This document shows positions 17,884 to 26,971 of a stretch of 64,000 bases of DNA, in pieces; position 1 is the stretch's first letter; each line of letters opens with the position of its first letter. The stretch is from assembly GCF_947502995.1 (NCBI RefSeq), contig NZ_CANNBW010000003.1, forward strand, positions 124,001 through 188,000. Reading direction: 5' to 3'. The position numbers and the translations under genes are program-made. Under the pieces are notes generated by a model, which searched no databases, was not told the DNA's origin, and was given only the letters and a program-made list of their open reading frames with translations. This stretch comes from an uncultured Tenacibaculum sp. (GTDB lineage Bacteria; Bacteroidota; Bacteroidia; Flavobacteriales; Flavobacteriaceae).

Positions 17884-19416
17884 TTAATTCGCAACCTTAA
17901 TATTTACGGCTCCTACTCTCTTAACTTTAACACCAGAACCAGCTACCGTTGCTTGAATATCATAAACACTAATAATATCACCTCTTCTAGCTTTATTAAC
18001 AGCTCTTGAGACTCTACTATCCATTTTTGTTCCAGTAACAGTTACTGTTGGTTGTCCAGGTACTTTTACCTTAAAACTTTTAACATTTAATGTTAAATCA
18101 AATAAGAAGTCTGGTAATCCTGCTCCAATTCTAACTTTACCTATACTAGATTTTGGCATAGAAACTGTTCCATATTGACCTCTTATCATACCTAACGCTG
18201 GAGGTATGTCTTTTATTCTAAATTTCTTATTAGAACTTACTTTTTTTCCATCTGGTAATGTTCCAGTAACACGAATTGTTACTTCATTTCCTTTACCAGG
18301 TCTCATGTTATAACTATCTCCTTTAGCTCTTTTTAAACCTGGTGCAGAAGCTGCAACTTTATTTGAAGGCACACCTGGCATAGAAATCGTCATTGGATTT
18401 ACTAACCCACGGTATACAGCATTCATTTTATCAGCAGAAATAACAGCTTCGTTTGGTCTTGGAATAACTGAATATCCACCATTAATTGGAATTTCAACTA
18501 AAGAGTCATTTTCTTTGAAAGTAAATGTTCCCTTAATTGATCTATCTCCAACAGAACCTGCAGGTCCATCTAAAATAACCTGACCAGCTTTAATTTTATC
18601 TTCTGGCCAATCTTTACCATTGATAGTTACTTTCTCTGCAGTTAAATTTGGATCGTTTTTACCTAAAACAATTTTACCTGATAATTTTTCTCCAGGATAG
18701 TATGCATTCTTTTCAAAAACTACCATTGCTTCGTAATTCTTTAAAGAAACTGCACTTTCTAATTCACCTTGTAATAATTTAGATAAAGCATCAGATTCAG
18801 TTGCTTTAATATCAGCTTGAATTTGAGTTAACTTAGTTAAAGAAGCAACTAAAGGAAAACCTTCATAATGATAATTTAACCAATTTAATTGTTTACCATC
18901 CTTATTTTTTACTGGATCTGTACTAAAACGACTAGAAACAACACCCGATAACTCAGTTTCTCCTAAAACTTCTAAAGAAGCTTTTTTGAATTCATCCATT
19001 TTAGAAACAAATTCTTTTCCTTCAGGAGTAATTGTTCCACTAACAAAAAATAATTCATCTAAAAACTTAGACTTATCCATTGTTTCATAATCTTTTTTAT
19101 CTTTAAGATCAGAAGTCATTCTTCCTTTAAGATCTTCTAAATATGAATAAAAAGAATCTGCTTGTGCTTTAAGAGCATCTGTTTTTTCTTTAGCTTCTCC
19201 ATATTGCTTTTCTTGTTCAGAAGCTTTAAGAGCTAAACTTTCATATGCTTTATTATTTTGTTCAGTTGCTCTAACATTAGCATCTGATAATTTTTCGTTC
19301 ATCAATCCAAAAGCTGATAATACCTCTTTACTCATATTCATTGCTAACATTGCAATGAAGATAAGATACATAAGGTTAATCATCTTCTGTCTTGGAGATT
19401 GTTTTCCGCCTGCCAT
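17884..19416 (-). CDS. gldM: Gliding motility / type IX secretion motor protein GldM
   Basis: A 510-residue protein with one N-terminal membrane helix (about 13-33; INLMYLIFIAMLAMNMS) and a long periplasmic part made of a helical bundle (about 40-220) followed by beta domains (about 225-510), as known for GldM/PorM. In the family the dimer forms the rotor-like shaft that spans the periplasm and contacts the GldK/GldN ring, driven by the proton-conducting GldL ring. Placed 33 bases after gldL. Confidence 0.97.
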   Translation of the reverse strand: MAGGKQSPRQKMINLMYLIFIAMLAMNMSKEVLSAFGLMNEKLSDANVRATEQNNKAYESLALKASEQEKQYGEAKEKTDALKAQADSFYSYLEDLKGRMTSDLKDKKDYETMDKSKFLDELFFVSGTITPEGKEFVSKMDEFKKASLEVLGETELSGVVSSRFSTDPVKNKDGKQLNWLNYHYEGFPLVASLTKLTQIQADIKATESDALSKLLQGELESAVSLKNYEAMVVFEKNAYYPGEKLSGKIVLGKNDPNLTAEKVTINGKDWPEDKIKAGQVILDGPAGSVGDRSIKGTFTFKENDSLVEIPINGGYSVIPRPNEAVISADKMNAVYRGLVNPMTISMPGVPSNKVAASAPGLKRAKGDSYNMRPGKGNEVTIRVTGTLPDGKKVSSNKKFRIKDIPPALGMIRGQYGTVSMPKSSIGKVRIGAGLPDFLFDLTLNVKSFKVKVPGQPTVTVTGTKMDSRVSRAVNKARRGDIISVYDIQATVAGSGVKVKRVGAVNIKVAN

Positions 19417-19449
19417 AATTTAAAATTAGTTTGCTTAGTTAATATTAAA

Positions 19450-20106
19450 TTATTTTGTACTCATAGCAGTTAACATACCACCATATACTCCGTTTAATGA
19501 AGATAAGTTAGTTGCTAAAGATTGCATTTGCTCTTGTAAACGTTGGCTATTTTCTACCATTGCTGAGTTTAACTCAGTTTGTCTTGAAGCATTTTCTACT
19601 TGAGTTTGGTATAAGCTATTTAAAGAAGCCATTTGAGAAGCTGCCTTAGAAACTTGCTCGTTGTAGTTGTTTGTAGCAGAAATAGATTGAGAAGCTTGTG
19701 CTAATGGCTCAACAGCTCCTTGGAATCCTTTGATGCTATCTCCTAATCTAGATACTAACTGAGCATCTAATTTAGCTTCTTTTAAAATGTTATCTAACTT
19801 CTGAGATAATAATGACTGAGCTTCTTCTGGAGTAGCTTCTTTTTCTTTCTTTTTTCTACCTGAACCACTACCATCAGCTAATTCTGGGTAAACTTTAGTC
19901 CAATCTAATTCGTCTTCTACTGGTTCAAATGCAGATAAAGCGAAAACAACAGCTTCTACAGCCATACCAATTGTTAACATAACTCCACCGGTTAAAGGTC
20001 CAATCTTAAAGTGCATAATTTTGAATAATGCTCCTAAGATTACTACCGCAGCTCCTAAACCGTAAGCCATGTTGAACATCTTTTTCGTTGATTTTGATTG
20101 TGCCAT
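19450..20106 (-). CDS. gldL: Gliding motility / type IX secretion motor protein GldL
   Basis: A 218-residue inner-membrane protein with two N-terminal helices (about 12-30 and 37-59) and a long cytoplasmic helical tail rich in Q, S and N. Glu51 in the second helix (IGMAVEAVVFAL) and Lys29 at the end of the first (LFKIMHFKIGP) correspond to the conserved charged pair of the family that is thought to conduct protons. GldL pentamers surround the GldM dimer and power secretion and gliding. It is third-last in the operon with tight spacing to gldM and a 46-base gap after gldK. Confidence 0.97.
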   Translation of the reverse strand: MAQSKSTKKMFNMAYGLGAAVVILGALFKIMHFKIGPLTGGVMLTIGMAVEAVVFALSAFEPVEDELDWTKVYPELADGSGSGRKKKEKEATPEEAQSLLSQKLDNILKEAKLDAQLVSRLGDSIKGFQGAVEPLAQASQSISATNNYNEQVSKAASQMASLNSLYQTQVENASRQTELNSAMVENSQRLQEQMQSLATNLSSLNGVYGGMLTAMSTK

Positions 20107-20152
20107 AATTCTTGATTTTTATTAATTAGGGATATTTATTATGTTTATTTAT

Positions 20153-21526
20153 TTACTGTTTTTTTGTACCAAGGTAATCTTGAACAGTTCTAAAACCAAT
20201 GTAACTTCTTGCTGTATCTGCATATTCCCAGTCACGAGAACCTACTTCTAAGAAATAAGCTACATCTTTCCAAGAACCACCACGAACAATTTTACGATGA
20301 TTTTCTCTGTTTTCAACATTTGGGTTCATTGTAGATCCCATATAGTAAGACATTTGGTTGTATGCTGTGTTTGTCCATTCAGAAACATTTCCAGCCATGT
20401 TGTATAATCCGAACCCATTAGGGTTGTACGAAATTGCTTCAACAGTATATAAAGCACCATCTGCAGCATAATCTCCACGAACTGGTTTAAAGTTTGCTAA
20501 GAAACATCCTCTGTCACTTGTAGTACTTGGACCTCCCCAAGGATATTTAGCAAAGTCTAATCCTCCACGCGCTGCATATTCCCACTCCGCTTCAGTTGGT
20601 AATCTGAAAGCAGGAACTAGACCTAAGTTTTTCTTTGATCTTTGGTAAGAATTTTTGTTTTTTGTTCTCCAATGACAGAAAGCTCTAGCTTGGTGCCAGC
20701 TAATTCCAACTACTGGGTAGTCTTCAAATGCTTTATGAGCAAAATACTCTTGGTGCATCGGATCATTATATGAATAATTGAAATCTTTAATCCATACCGT
20801 AGTATCAGGATAAATATTTAAAGTTTCGTCTTTTAAAAAATCTTTTCTGTTTTTTCCAGTTCTCGCAGCTTCTTCGTTATCAAACCAGAAGTATCTGTAG
20901 TTTAACAACTTTGTATTAAATGTACGGATTCCATTTAAAGCTTCATCTTTTTTAAGATAAAGAGAGTCCATTACTTCTACGTAATCCTCGTCTGGATAAT
21001 CTTCTTTATTCCAAATTAACTCTTCTTCCCAATTTAATGGCTTAATAGAATCTATTCCTTCACCAACCTCATAGTAATTCTCTCTCATATACTTTTGATA
21101 TGGAGATTCATTAGCTGTATCTTTTGAAGCAAATGCATATAATTGGATACCTTCAGGTCTATTTTTACCATCTGTAAGTTCATCATCACCAGAAGCGAAC
21201 TCTGCTTGATAAGCTAATTTTGTTCTTACTACAGAATCTCTTACCCAATTAACGAATTGTTTGTATTCACTATTTGTAATTTCAGATTCATCCATATAAA
21301 ACGGCTGTACTGTAACCGTTCTTGTTGGGGCATTCATAGCTCCTAATGGGTCTTCATCTTGCTTACCCATAGTAAACGAACCACCTTTAATAAAAACCAT
21401 TCCGTATGGTTTTTCCGCGAACCATTTTCTCTTCGATTTAACACCAGTAAGCTCTCCTCTATCGTTGTTAGATCCACAACTGTAAACAAGTGCTATAATT
21501 AGGGTAAACAGTGCTACTTTCTTCAT
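20153..21526 (-). CDS. gldK: Gliding motility lipoprotein GldK
   Basis: A 457-residue lipoprotein (lipobox ALVYSCGS, Cys17) with a formylglycine-generating-enzyme-like/SUMF1 domain (GMVFIKGGSFTMGKQDEDP at about 42-60, RLPTEAEWEYAARGG near 305-320, NVSEWTNTAYN and GGSWKDVAYFLEVGSRDWEY near the end). GldK/PorK use this fold structurally, not as an enzyme, to build the large ring under the outer membrane with GldN. First gene of gldKLMN; a TATATTTG box sits about 65 bases upstream. Confidence 0.96.
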   Translation of the reverse strand: MKKVALFTLIIALVYSCGSNNDRGELTGVKSKRKWFAEKPYGMVFIKGGSFTMGKQDEDPLGAMNAPTRTVTVQPFYMDESEITNSEYKQFVNWVRDSVVRTKLAYQAEFASGDDELTDGKNRPEGIQLYAFASKDTANESPYQKYMRENYYEVGEGIDSIKPLNWEEELIWNKEDYPDEDYVEVMDSLYLKKDEALNGIRTFNTKLLNYRYFWFDNEEAARTGKNRKDFLKDETLNIYPDTTVWIKDFNYSYNDPMHQEYFAHKAFEDYPVVGISWHQARAFCHWRTKNKNSYQRSKKNLGLVPAFRLPTEAEWEYAARGGLDFAKYPWGGPSTTSDRGCFLANFKPVRGDYAADGALYTVEAISYNPNGFGLYNMAGNVSEWTNTAYNQMSYYMGSTMNPNVENRENHRKIVRGGSWKDVAYFLEVGSRDWEYADTARSYIGFRTVQDYLGTKKQ

Positions 21527-21591
21527 ATTTTTCTTATTAAAGAGTTTGTAACTTTTTTATAATTTTATTCAACATTTTCTATCAAGGAACG

Positions 21592-21599
21592 CAAATATA
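21592..21599 (-). promoter_or_regulatory. Candidate -7 element of the gldKLMN promoter
   Basis: Minus-strand TATATTTG, followed by CG, matches TAnnTTTG in the 79-base gap between the upstream gene stop (21606) and the gldK start. No clear -33 TTTG is visible. Confidence 0.6.
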
Positions 21600-21605
21600 A
21601 CTTTT

Positions 21606-22769
21606 TTATGTAAGTTTTTGCTGTGCTTTGTACCATCTTTCAGGAATTTTTTGCTCTGTGGCCTTCAAATAATCTTGATATGCACATGGTATTAACGCAT
21701 GTCTTCTGTATTTATTATCCGTTATTAGATTAATCTCCATCCACCAACGACCACTTTTATCGCTCTTATAAAAATTTATTGGATCATCATCTTCTAAAAT
21801 TACACTAAATTTTTGGTAACTTTCTTTAGTTGAAAAAGGATAATCCTTAGCTCTATAATTTACTCCTTCTACAAAATACCATATTGCTTGAGCTATTAAA
21901 TTAGAAGTCTGTTTATTACTATCTAACAAACTACTATATTCATAGACACCAAAAGAGGTTACTTTGTCACTTATTCCTGCATATCTTGCAATAGCGCATA
22001 ATTGATCTCCAAAAAACCCATTAGGATTTGCATTGTTATTTGCTGGAGCATCACTTTGCCTAACGCTTCCTATGTCTACACTTACAATATCTGCATCTCT
22101 TAGTATAGGCTCTACTAATTTTATCTCTCTTACAACTTCCCCTAACCTATAAGTATCGAAATACAAATTTTGCAATAATTTTACTTCTTGCTGAGAATTT
22201 AAATAGGTTTGATAACCAATATTACTATAATTGAACAAATTATTAGCTTCTTCCATTATAATTTTGCTCAAAAAAGATTCTGAATTTAATTCATCTTCTA
22301 ATGTACCTAGATCAAAATGACTATCAACTGAAACTAAATTGATTGTTTGTTCCAAAGCGTCATAAGCTCTATAATTCGCATAAGTAATATCTTGACTCCC
22401 TCCCAGTAAAACTACTACTATATTATTCTTAACTAAATTAGAAACAACATCAGCAACAGCAAAATATGTATCTTTTACCGTATTACCTCGTTCTACATTT
22501 CCTATATCTGCAATAGTTAAATTCCAATCACCAATAAATAACTTGTAAAATGCTTCTCTTATTTTGGATAAATCTTCTCCACACCCTAAGTTATCTACTC
22601 CGTTTCTCCCTTCTTTAACTCCTACAAGAGCTACACTCACATCTTCTAAATCTGGAAAACCGTTTTGAACTGTGTGAATCTTTATCATTCTCCCTAAGGT
22701 ATCAGGTGACTGCACATCTAGTTGTGCGACTACTTTTTCACTGATAGGAGATAAAAAATCTGTATTCAT
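21606..22769 (-). CDS. Arginase-family (ureohydrolase-like) protein with altered metal site
   Basis: A 387-residue protein of the ureohydrolase fold (arginase, agmatinase, formimidoylglutamase). The three metal motifs can be located but two are changed: GGSQD at 123-127 replaces GGDHS (His lost), DSHFD at 149-153 keeps the D-x-H-x-D ligands, and SVDIG at 230-234 replaces S-x-D-x-D (second Asp lost). Two of six manganese ligands are therefore replaced, so catalysis is doubtful or uses one metal. The C-terminal 120 residues (from about 265) extend beyond a minimal arginase. It begins 38 bases after topA and is likely co-transcribed. The start codon is immediately preceded by an AATCCCCAAA element. 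Confidence 0.85.
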   Translation of the reverse strand: MNTDFLSPISEKVVAQLDVQSPDTLGRMIKIHTVQNGFPDLEDVSVALVGVKEGRNGVDNLGCGEDLSKIREAFYKLFIGDWNLTIADIGNVERGNTVKDTYFAVADVVSNLVKNNIVVVLLGGSQDITYANYRAYDALEQTINLVSVDSHFDLGTLEDELNSESFLSKIIMEEANNLFNYSNIGYQTYLNSQQEVKLLQNLYFDTYRLGEVVREIKLVEPILRDADIVSVDIGSVRQSDAPANNNANPNGFFGDQLCAIARYAGISDKVTSFGVYEYSSLLDSNKQTSNLIAQAIWYFVEGVNYRAKDYPFSTKESYQKFSVILEDDDPINFYKSDKSGRWWMEINLITDNKYRRHALIPCAYQDYLKATEQKIPERWYKAQQKLT

Positions 22770-22807
22770 TAATTTGGGGATTAGTGAATGCTGAGCAATA
22801 TATAAAT

Positions 22808-25291
22808 TTATTTCTTTTTAGAAGTCTTTCTAGTTGTTTTTTTAGTTGTTTTTTTCGAATCAACTAACTTAACTGCATCTTCTTTTGTAAATTTCTCAAT
22901 TTCGGTAGTTTTAGGCAACTCTATTTTAGTCTTACCCTTAATTACATTAAACCTACCCCATCTTGCTTTCTCTACTCGAATACCTACATCTTCCCAATTA
23001 TGAATTAATTTTTCCCTTTCTTTTCTCTTTTTATCTTCTATTAATTCTTCTAAGTCTGATTGGGTTAAGTTATCGAAATCATATTTTTTATTTACATTAA
23101 TAAAAATAGAATTCCACTTTATAAAAGGACCAAATCTTCCAACTCCTTTTTGAATAGGAAAACCTTCATATTCTCCGATAGGAGCATCTGCTTTTCTTTT
23201 TGCTTCAATAAGTTCAATTGCTCTATCCATATCTACAGACATTGGATTTTCATCTTTATCTAAAGAAACATATTTCCCATCAAACTTTATGTATGGACCA
23301 AACCTTCCATTAGCTACAATTACTTCTTTCTCCTCATAATCTCCTAAGGTTTTAGGCAACTTAAATAAGTCCATGGCTTCTTCATAAGTTATAGAACTCA
23401 TGGTTTGATCTCCTTGTAAACTTGCAAACTTAGGTTTTTCTTCATCTGTAGCCTCTCCAATTTGAACCATAGCTCCAAACCTTCCTAAACGTACGTATAC
23501 ATTTTTACCAGAATCTGGATCGATTCCTAACAACCTTTGTCCGCTAGCTCTTTCAGCATTTTCTGCAACATCTTTAACTGTTGGATGAAAATCTTTATAA
23601 AAATCTTTAATTACTGAAGTCCAATCTTCTTTTCCTCCGGCAATATTATCGAAATCACTTTCTACTTTAGCAGTAAATCCGTAATCTAGAATACTTGAAA
23701 AATTCTCAACTAAAAAGTCATTCACAATGTTACCAATATCTGTTGGCATCATTTTTCCTTTATCAGAACCTACCTTTTCTGTTAAAACCTGCTCTTTAAT
23801 TGAATCTGATTTTAATACTAATTGAATATATTCACGCTCAACTCCTTCAGCTGTTCCTTTTTCTACATAACCTCTTCTTTGTACCGTAGAAATTGTTGGT
23901 GCATAAGTAGAAGGTCTACCTATACCTAACTCTTCTAAATGTTTTACTAAAGAAGCTTCCGTGTATCTTGCAGGAGGACGAGTATAACGTTGCGTCGTTG
24001 TAATATATTCGTTGTTTAACTCTTCTCCTACTTTCATTTTTGGTAACATTCCTGCTTGTTCTTCCTCTTCATTATCTGTTCCTTCTAAATATACTTTTAA
24101 GAAACCTTCGAATGTAATTACCTCTCCATTTGCAGAAAAATCTTTATCATTTTTATTGTTAGAAATTTTAACATTAGTTCTTTCTAACTGTGCTTCACTC
24201 ATCTGAGAAGCAATAGTTCTTTTCCAAATTAAACTATACAATCGATCTTGATCATAATCTACAGAAACAGTATGAACTGCCATATTAGTAGGTCGAACAG
24301 CTTCGTGAGCTTCTTGTGCTCCTTTAGATTTTGTAGAGAAATTTCTAGGCTTACTATATTCTTTACCATAAGAAGCTTCAATTTCTTCCGCTGCCGCATT
24401 AACTGCTTCAGAAGATAAATTTACACTATCAGTTCTCATATAAGTAATCAATCCAGCTTCATATAAACGCTGCGCCATTAACATCGTTTTTGCCACAGGA
24501 AAACCTAACTTACGAGAAGCCTCTTGTTGTAATGTTGATGTTGTAAAAGGTGCAGCCGGCGATTTCTTAGCTGGCTTTGTTTGTAAATCTGAAACTGAAA
24601 AATCTGCAGACAAACATGAATTTAAAAAAGCTTCTGCTTCTTCTTTAGTGGAAAAATTCTTTGGTAATTTCGCCTTAAACTTCTTACCATCTGCATTAGT
24701 AAACTCAGCATCTACTCTATAAGAAGCTACAGGTTTAAAGCTTTCTATGTCACGTTCACGTTCTACAATTAAACGCACAGCTACAGACTGTACTCTACCT
24801 GCAGATAAACCTGCTTTTACTTTTCTCCACAATACAGGAGATAATTCATATCCTACGATCCTATCTAGTACACGTCTTGCTTGTTGAGCATCTACTAAAT
24901 CATAATTAATAGTTCTTGGATTTTCTATGGCTTTTAAAATCGCATTTTTAGTAATTGAGTTAAATACAATACGTTTTGTATTGTCTTTATTTAACTTTAA
25001 TTGTTCTGCTAAGTGCCATGCAATAGCTTCTCCTTCTCGATCTTCATCGGATGCTAACCAAACCATTTCTGCTTTCTTAGCTAAATCCTTCAATTTTTTA
25101 ACTACCGATTTCTTATCCGAAGAAACAATATACTTAGGTTTAAAATCTCCATCTACATTAACACCCAATTCTTTAGATGGTAAATCTGCAATATGTCCAT
25201 AACTTGACTCAACTTGAAAATCTTTACCTAAAAACTTCTCAATTGTTTTTGCTTTTGCAGGAGACTCTACAATTACTAAATTCTTTGCCAT
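22808..25291 (-). CDS. topA: DNA topoisomerase I
   Basis: An 827-residue type IA topoisomerase that relaxes negative supercoils. Toprim domain at the N terminus (LVIVESPAKAKTIEKFL, then ASDEDREGEAIAWHL), catalytic Tyr284 in GLITYMRTDS, and the ARYTEASLVKHLEELGIGRPSTYAPT motif near 455-480. The C terminus has topoisomerase C-terminal repeats (NGRFGPYIKF, GVGRFGPFIKW) in place of cysteine zinc fingers, and ends in a lysine/threonine-rich tail of about 15 residues that could bind DNA. Divergent from miaB. Confidence 0.97.
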   Translation of the reverse strand: MAKNLVIVESPAKAKTIEKFLGKDFQVESSYGHIADLPSKELGVNVDGDFKPKYIVSSDKKSVVKKLKDLAKKAEMVWLASDEDREGEAIAWHLAEQLKLNKDNTKRIVFNSITKNAILKAIENPRTINYDLVDAQQARRVLDRIVGYELSPVLWRKVKAGLSAGRVQSVAVRLIVERERDIESFKPVASYRVDAEFTNADGKKFKAKLPKNFSTKEEAEAFLNSCLSADFSVSDLQTKPAKKSPAAPFTTSTLQQEASRKLGFPVAKTMLMAQRLYEAGLITYMRTDSVNLSSEAVNAAAEEIEASYGKEYSKPRNFSTKSKGAQEAHEAVRPTNMAVHTVSVDYDQDRLYSLIWKRTIASQMSEAQLERTNVKISNNKNDKDFSANGEVITFEGFLKVYLEGTDNEEEEQAGMLPKMKVGEELNNEYITTTQRYTRPPARYTEASLVKHLEELGIGRPSTYAPTISTVQRRGYVEKGTAEGVEREYIQLVLKSDSIKEQVLTEKVGSDKGKMMPTDIGNIVNDFLVENFSSILDYGFTAKVESDFDNIAGGKEDWTSVIKDFYKDFHPTVKDVAENAERASGQRLLGIDPDSGKNVYVRLGRFGAMVQIGEATDEEKPKFASLQGDQTMSSITYEEAMDLFKLPKTLGDYEEKEVIVANGRFGPYIKFDGKYVSLDKDENPMSVDMDRAIELIEAKRKADAPIGEYEGFPIQKGVGRFGPFIKWNSIFINVNKKYDFDNLTQSDLEELIEDKKRKEREKLIHNWEDVGIRVEKARWGRFNVIKGKTKIELPKTTEIEKFTKEDAVKLVDSKKTTKKTTRKTSKKK

Positions 25292-25346
25292 GTATCTTTT
25301 CTTATAGATTTTTTGTTACACCATATATATAGTGTATTTTAAATTG

Positions 25347-25354
25347 CAAAAGTA
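25347..25354 (-). promoter_or_regulatory. Candidate -7 element of topA
   Basis: Minus-strand TACTTTTG matches TAnnTTTG, 56 bases before the topA ATG. No clear -33 box. Confidence 0.45.
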
Positions 25355-25434
25355 TACAGTTTTTTTTTATTAGGAATTGTTTTGAAAGAATTAACGCTAA
25401 TTTAAATTTGAAACGACTCATTATTTAATGACAA

Positions 25435-25469
25435 TTTGTCACACAATCATAAAATTGGTTGTATATTTG
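25435..25469 (+). promoter_or_regulatory. Candidate promoter of the miaB-groEL region
   Basis: TTTG (25435-25438) and TATATTTG (25462-25469) are separated by 23 bases, within the range of Bacteroidota promoters. The -33 box lies inside the palindrome TGACA-ATT-TGTCA (25429-25441), a possible operator. The predicted start point is about 20 bases before the ATG at 25495, which rules out the longer TTG reading from 25459 because that would begin within the promoter. Confidence 0.7.
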
Positions 25470-25494
25470 CCCTCTACTTACAAGAGATAAGATT

Positions 25495-26949
25495 ATGGAT
25501 CAGGTTGAAAAAGTTATAGACGAAAAAAAACAAGGAAAACCTTTATTAACAGAACAAAAAGAAGGTAATAGCAAGAAACTTTTTATTGAAAGTTATGGCT
25601 GTCAAATGAACATGAATGACAGTGAAATTGTTGCTGCTATTCTTGCTGAACAAGGTTTTAATACTACTGGAGATATTAATGAAGCTGATTTAGTTTTAGT
25701 AAATACTTGCTCTATTAGAGAAAAAGCAGAACAAACTGTTCGTAACAGACTACAAAAATACAATCATGCTAAAAAGCACAACCCTAAAATGAAAGTTGGA
25801 GTTTTAGGTTGTATGGCAGAACGTTTAAAAGCTAAATTTCTAGAAGAAGAAAAAATAGTTGATTTAGTTGTAGGACCTGATGCTTATCGTGATTTACCTA
25901 ATTTAGTAGAAGAAGTAGAAGCTGGTAGAGATGCTGTAAATGTAATTCTATCCAAAGAAGAAACTTATGCTGATGTTTCTCCTGTTCGTTTAAATTCTAA
26001 CGGAGTTTCTGCATTTGTATCTATTACAAGAGGTTGTGATAATATGTGTACCTTCTGCGTAGTCCCTTTTACTAGAGGAAGAGAACGAAGTAGAGATCCG
26101 CAAAGTATTATTGAAGAAATTCGTTCGATGCACGATCAAAACTTTAAAGAAATCACTTTACTTGGACAGAATGTTGATTCATATTTATGGTATGGTGGAG
26201 GATTAAAGAAAGATTTCCATAAAGCTTCTGAAATGGCTCAGGCAACTGCAGTAAATTTCGCACAGCTTTTAGACATGTGTGCTACAGAGTTTCCTAAAAT
26301 GCGTTTCCGTTTTTCGACATCGAATCCGCAAGACATGACTTTAGATGTAATCCATATTATGGCTAAACATAAAAACATCTGTAAATACATTCACTTACCT
26401 ATTCAAAGTGGAAGTAACACAATGTTAAAAGCCATGAACAGATTACATACTCGTGAAGAATACCTAGAGTTAATAGAAAATATTTACAAGATCGTTCCTG
26501 AAATGAATTTAAGTCAAGATATGATTGCTGGTTTCTGTGGAGAAACAGAACAAGATCATCAAGATACTTTAGATTTAATGGAAAAAGTAAAATATAGCTT
26601 CGGTTTTATGTTTGCTTATTCTGAAAGACCAGGAACTCTTGCAGCTAAAAAAATGGAAGATGATATTCCTTTAGCAGTAAAAAAACGTCGCTTACAAGAA
26701 ATTATAAACTTACAACAAGAACATAGTTTATATAGAGCTAAAGAACATGTTGGAAAAGTTCAAGAAGTTTTAATTGAAGGAACTTCTAAAAAGAGTGAAA
26801 ATGAATGGAAAGGTAGAAATACACAAAATACTGTTGTTGTATTCCCTAAAGAACACTATAAAATTGGTGATTTTGTAAATGTGAAAATAGAAGACTGTAC
26901 TTCTACTACATTAAAGGGAACTGCTGTTGGGTATTCTGAAAACAATTAA
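25495..26949 (+). CDS. miaB: tRNA-2-methylthio-N6-isopentenyladenosine synthase MiaB
   Basis: A 484-residue radical-SAM methylthiotransferase that adds the 2-methylthio group at A37 of tRNAs reading UNN codons. N-terminal UPF0004 domain with cluster cysteines in YGCQMNMNDSE, LVNTCSIREKA and VLGCMAERLK; radical-SAM CxxxCxxC in RGCDNMCTFCVVPFTRG (about 188-204); TRAM domain at the C terminus (about 420-484). The N-terminal 22 residues are a charged extension. First gene of a head-to-tail series reaching groEL; 22 bases separate it from the sigma-54 activator gene. Confidence 0.97.
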   Translation: MDQVEKVIDEKKQGKPLLTEQKEGNSKKLFIESYGCQMNMNDSEIVAAILAEQGFNTTGDINEADLVLVNTCSIREKAEQTVRNRLQKYNHAKKHNPKMKVGVLGCMAERLKAKFLEEEKIVDLVVGPDAYRDLPNLVEEVEAGRDAVNVILSKEETYADVSPVRLNSNGVSAFVSITRGCDNMCTFCVVPFTRGRERSRDPQSIIEEIRSMHDQNFKEITLLGQNVDSYLWYGGGLKKDFHKASEMAQATAVNFAQLLDMCATEFPKMRFRFSTSNPQDMTLDVIHIMAKHKNICKYIHLPIQSGSNTMLKAMNRLHTREEYLELIENIYKIVPEMNLSQDMIAGFCGETEQDHQDTLDLMEKVKYSFGFMFAYSERPGTLAAKKMEDDIPLAVKKRRLQEIINLQQEHSLYRAKEHVGKVQEVLIEGTSKKSENEWKGRNTQNTVVVFPKEHYKIGDFVNVKIEDCTSTTLKGTAVGYSENN

Positions 26950-26971
26950 AAAATAATCTAGAAGAAAAAGA

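Noticed and set aside
25459..25494. Extension of MiaB to a TTG at 25459
   Set aside because: The region contains the TATATTTG promoter element, so it would not be in the transcript.
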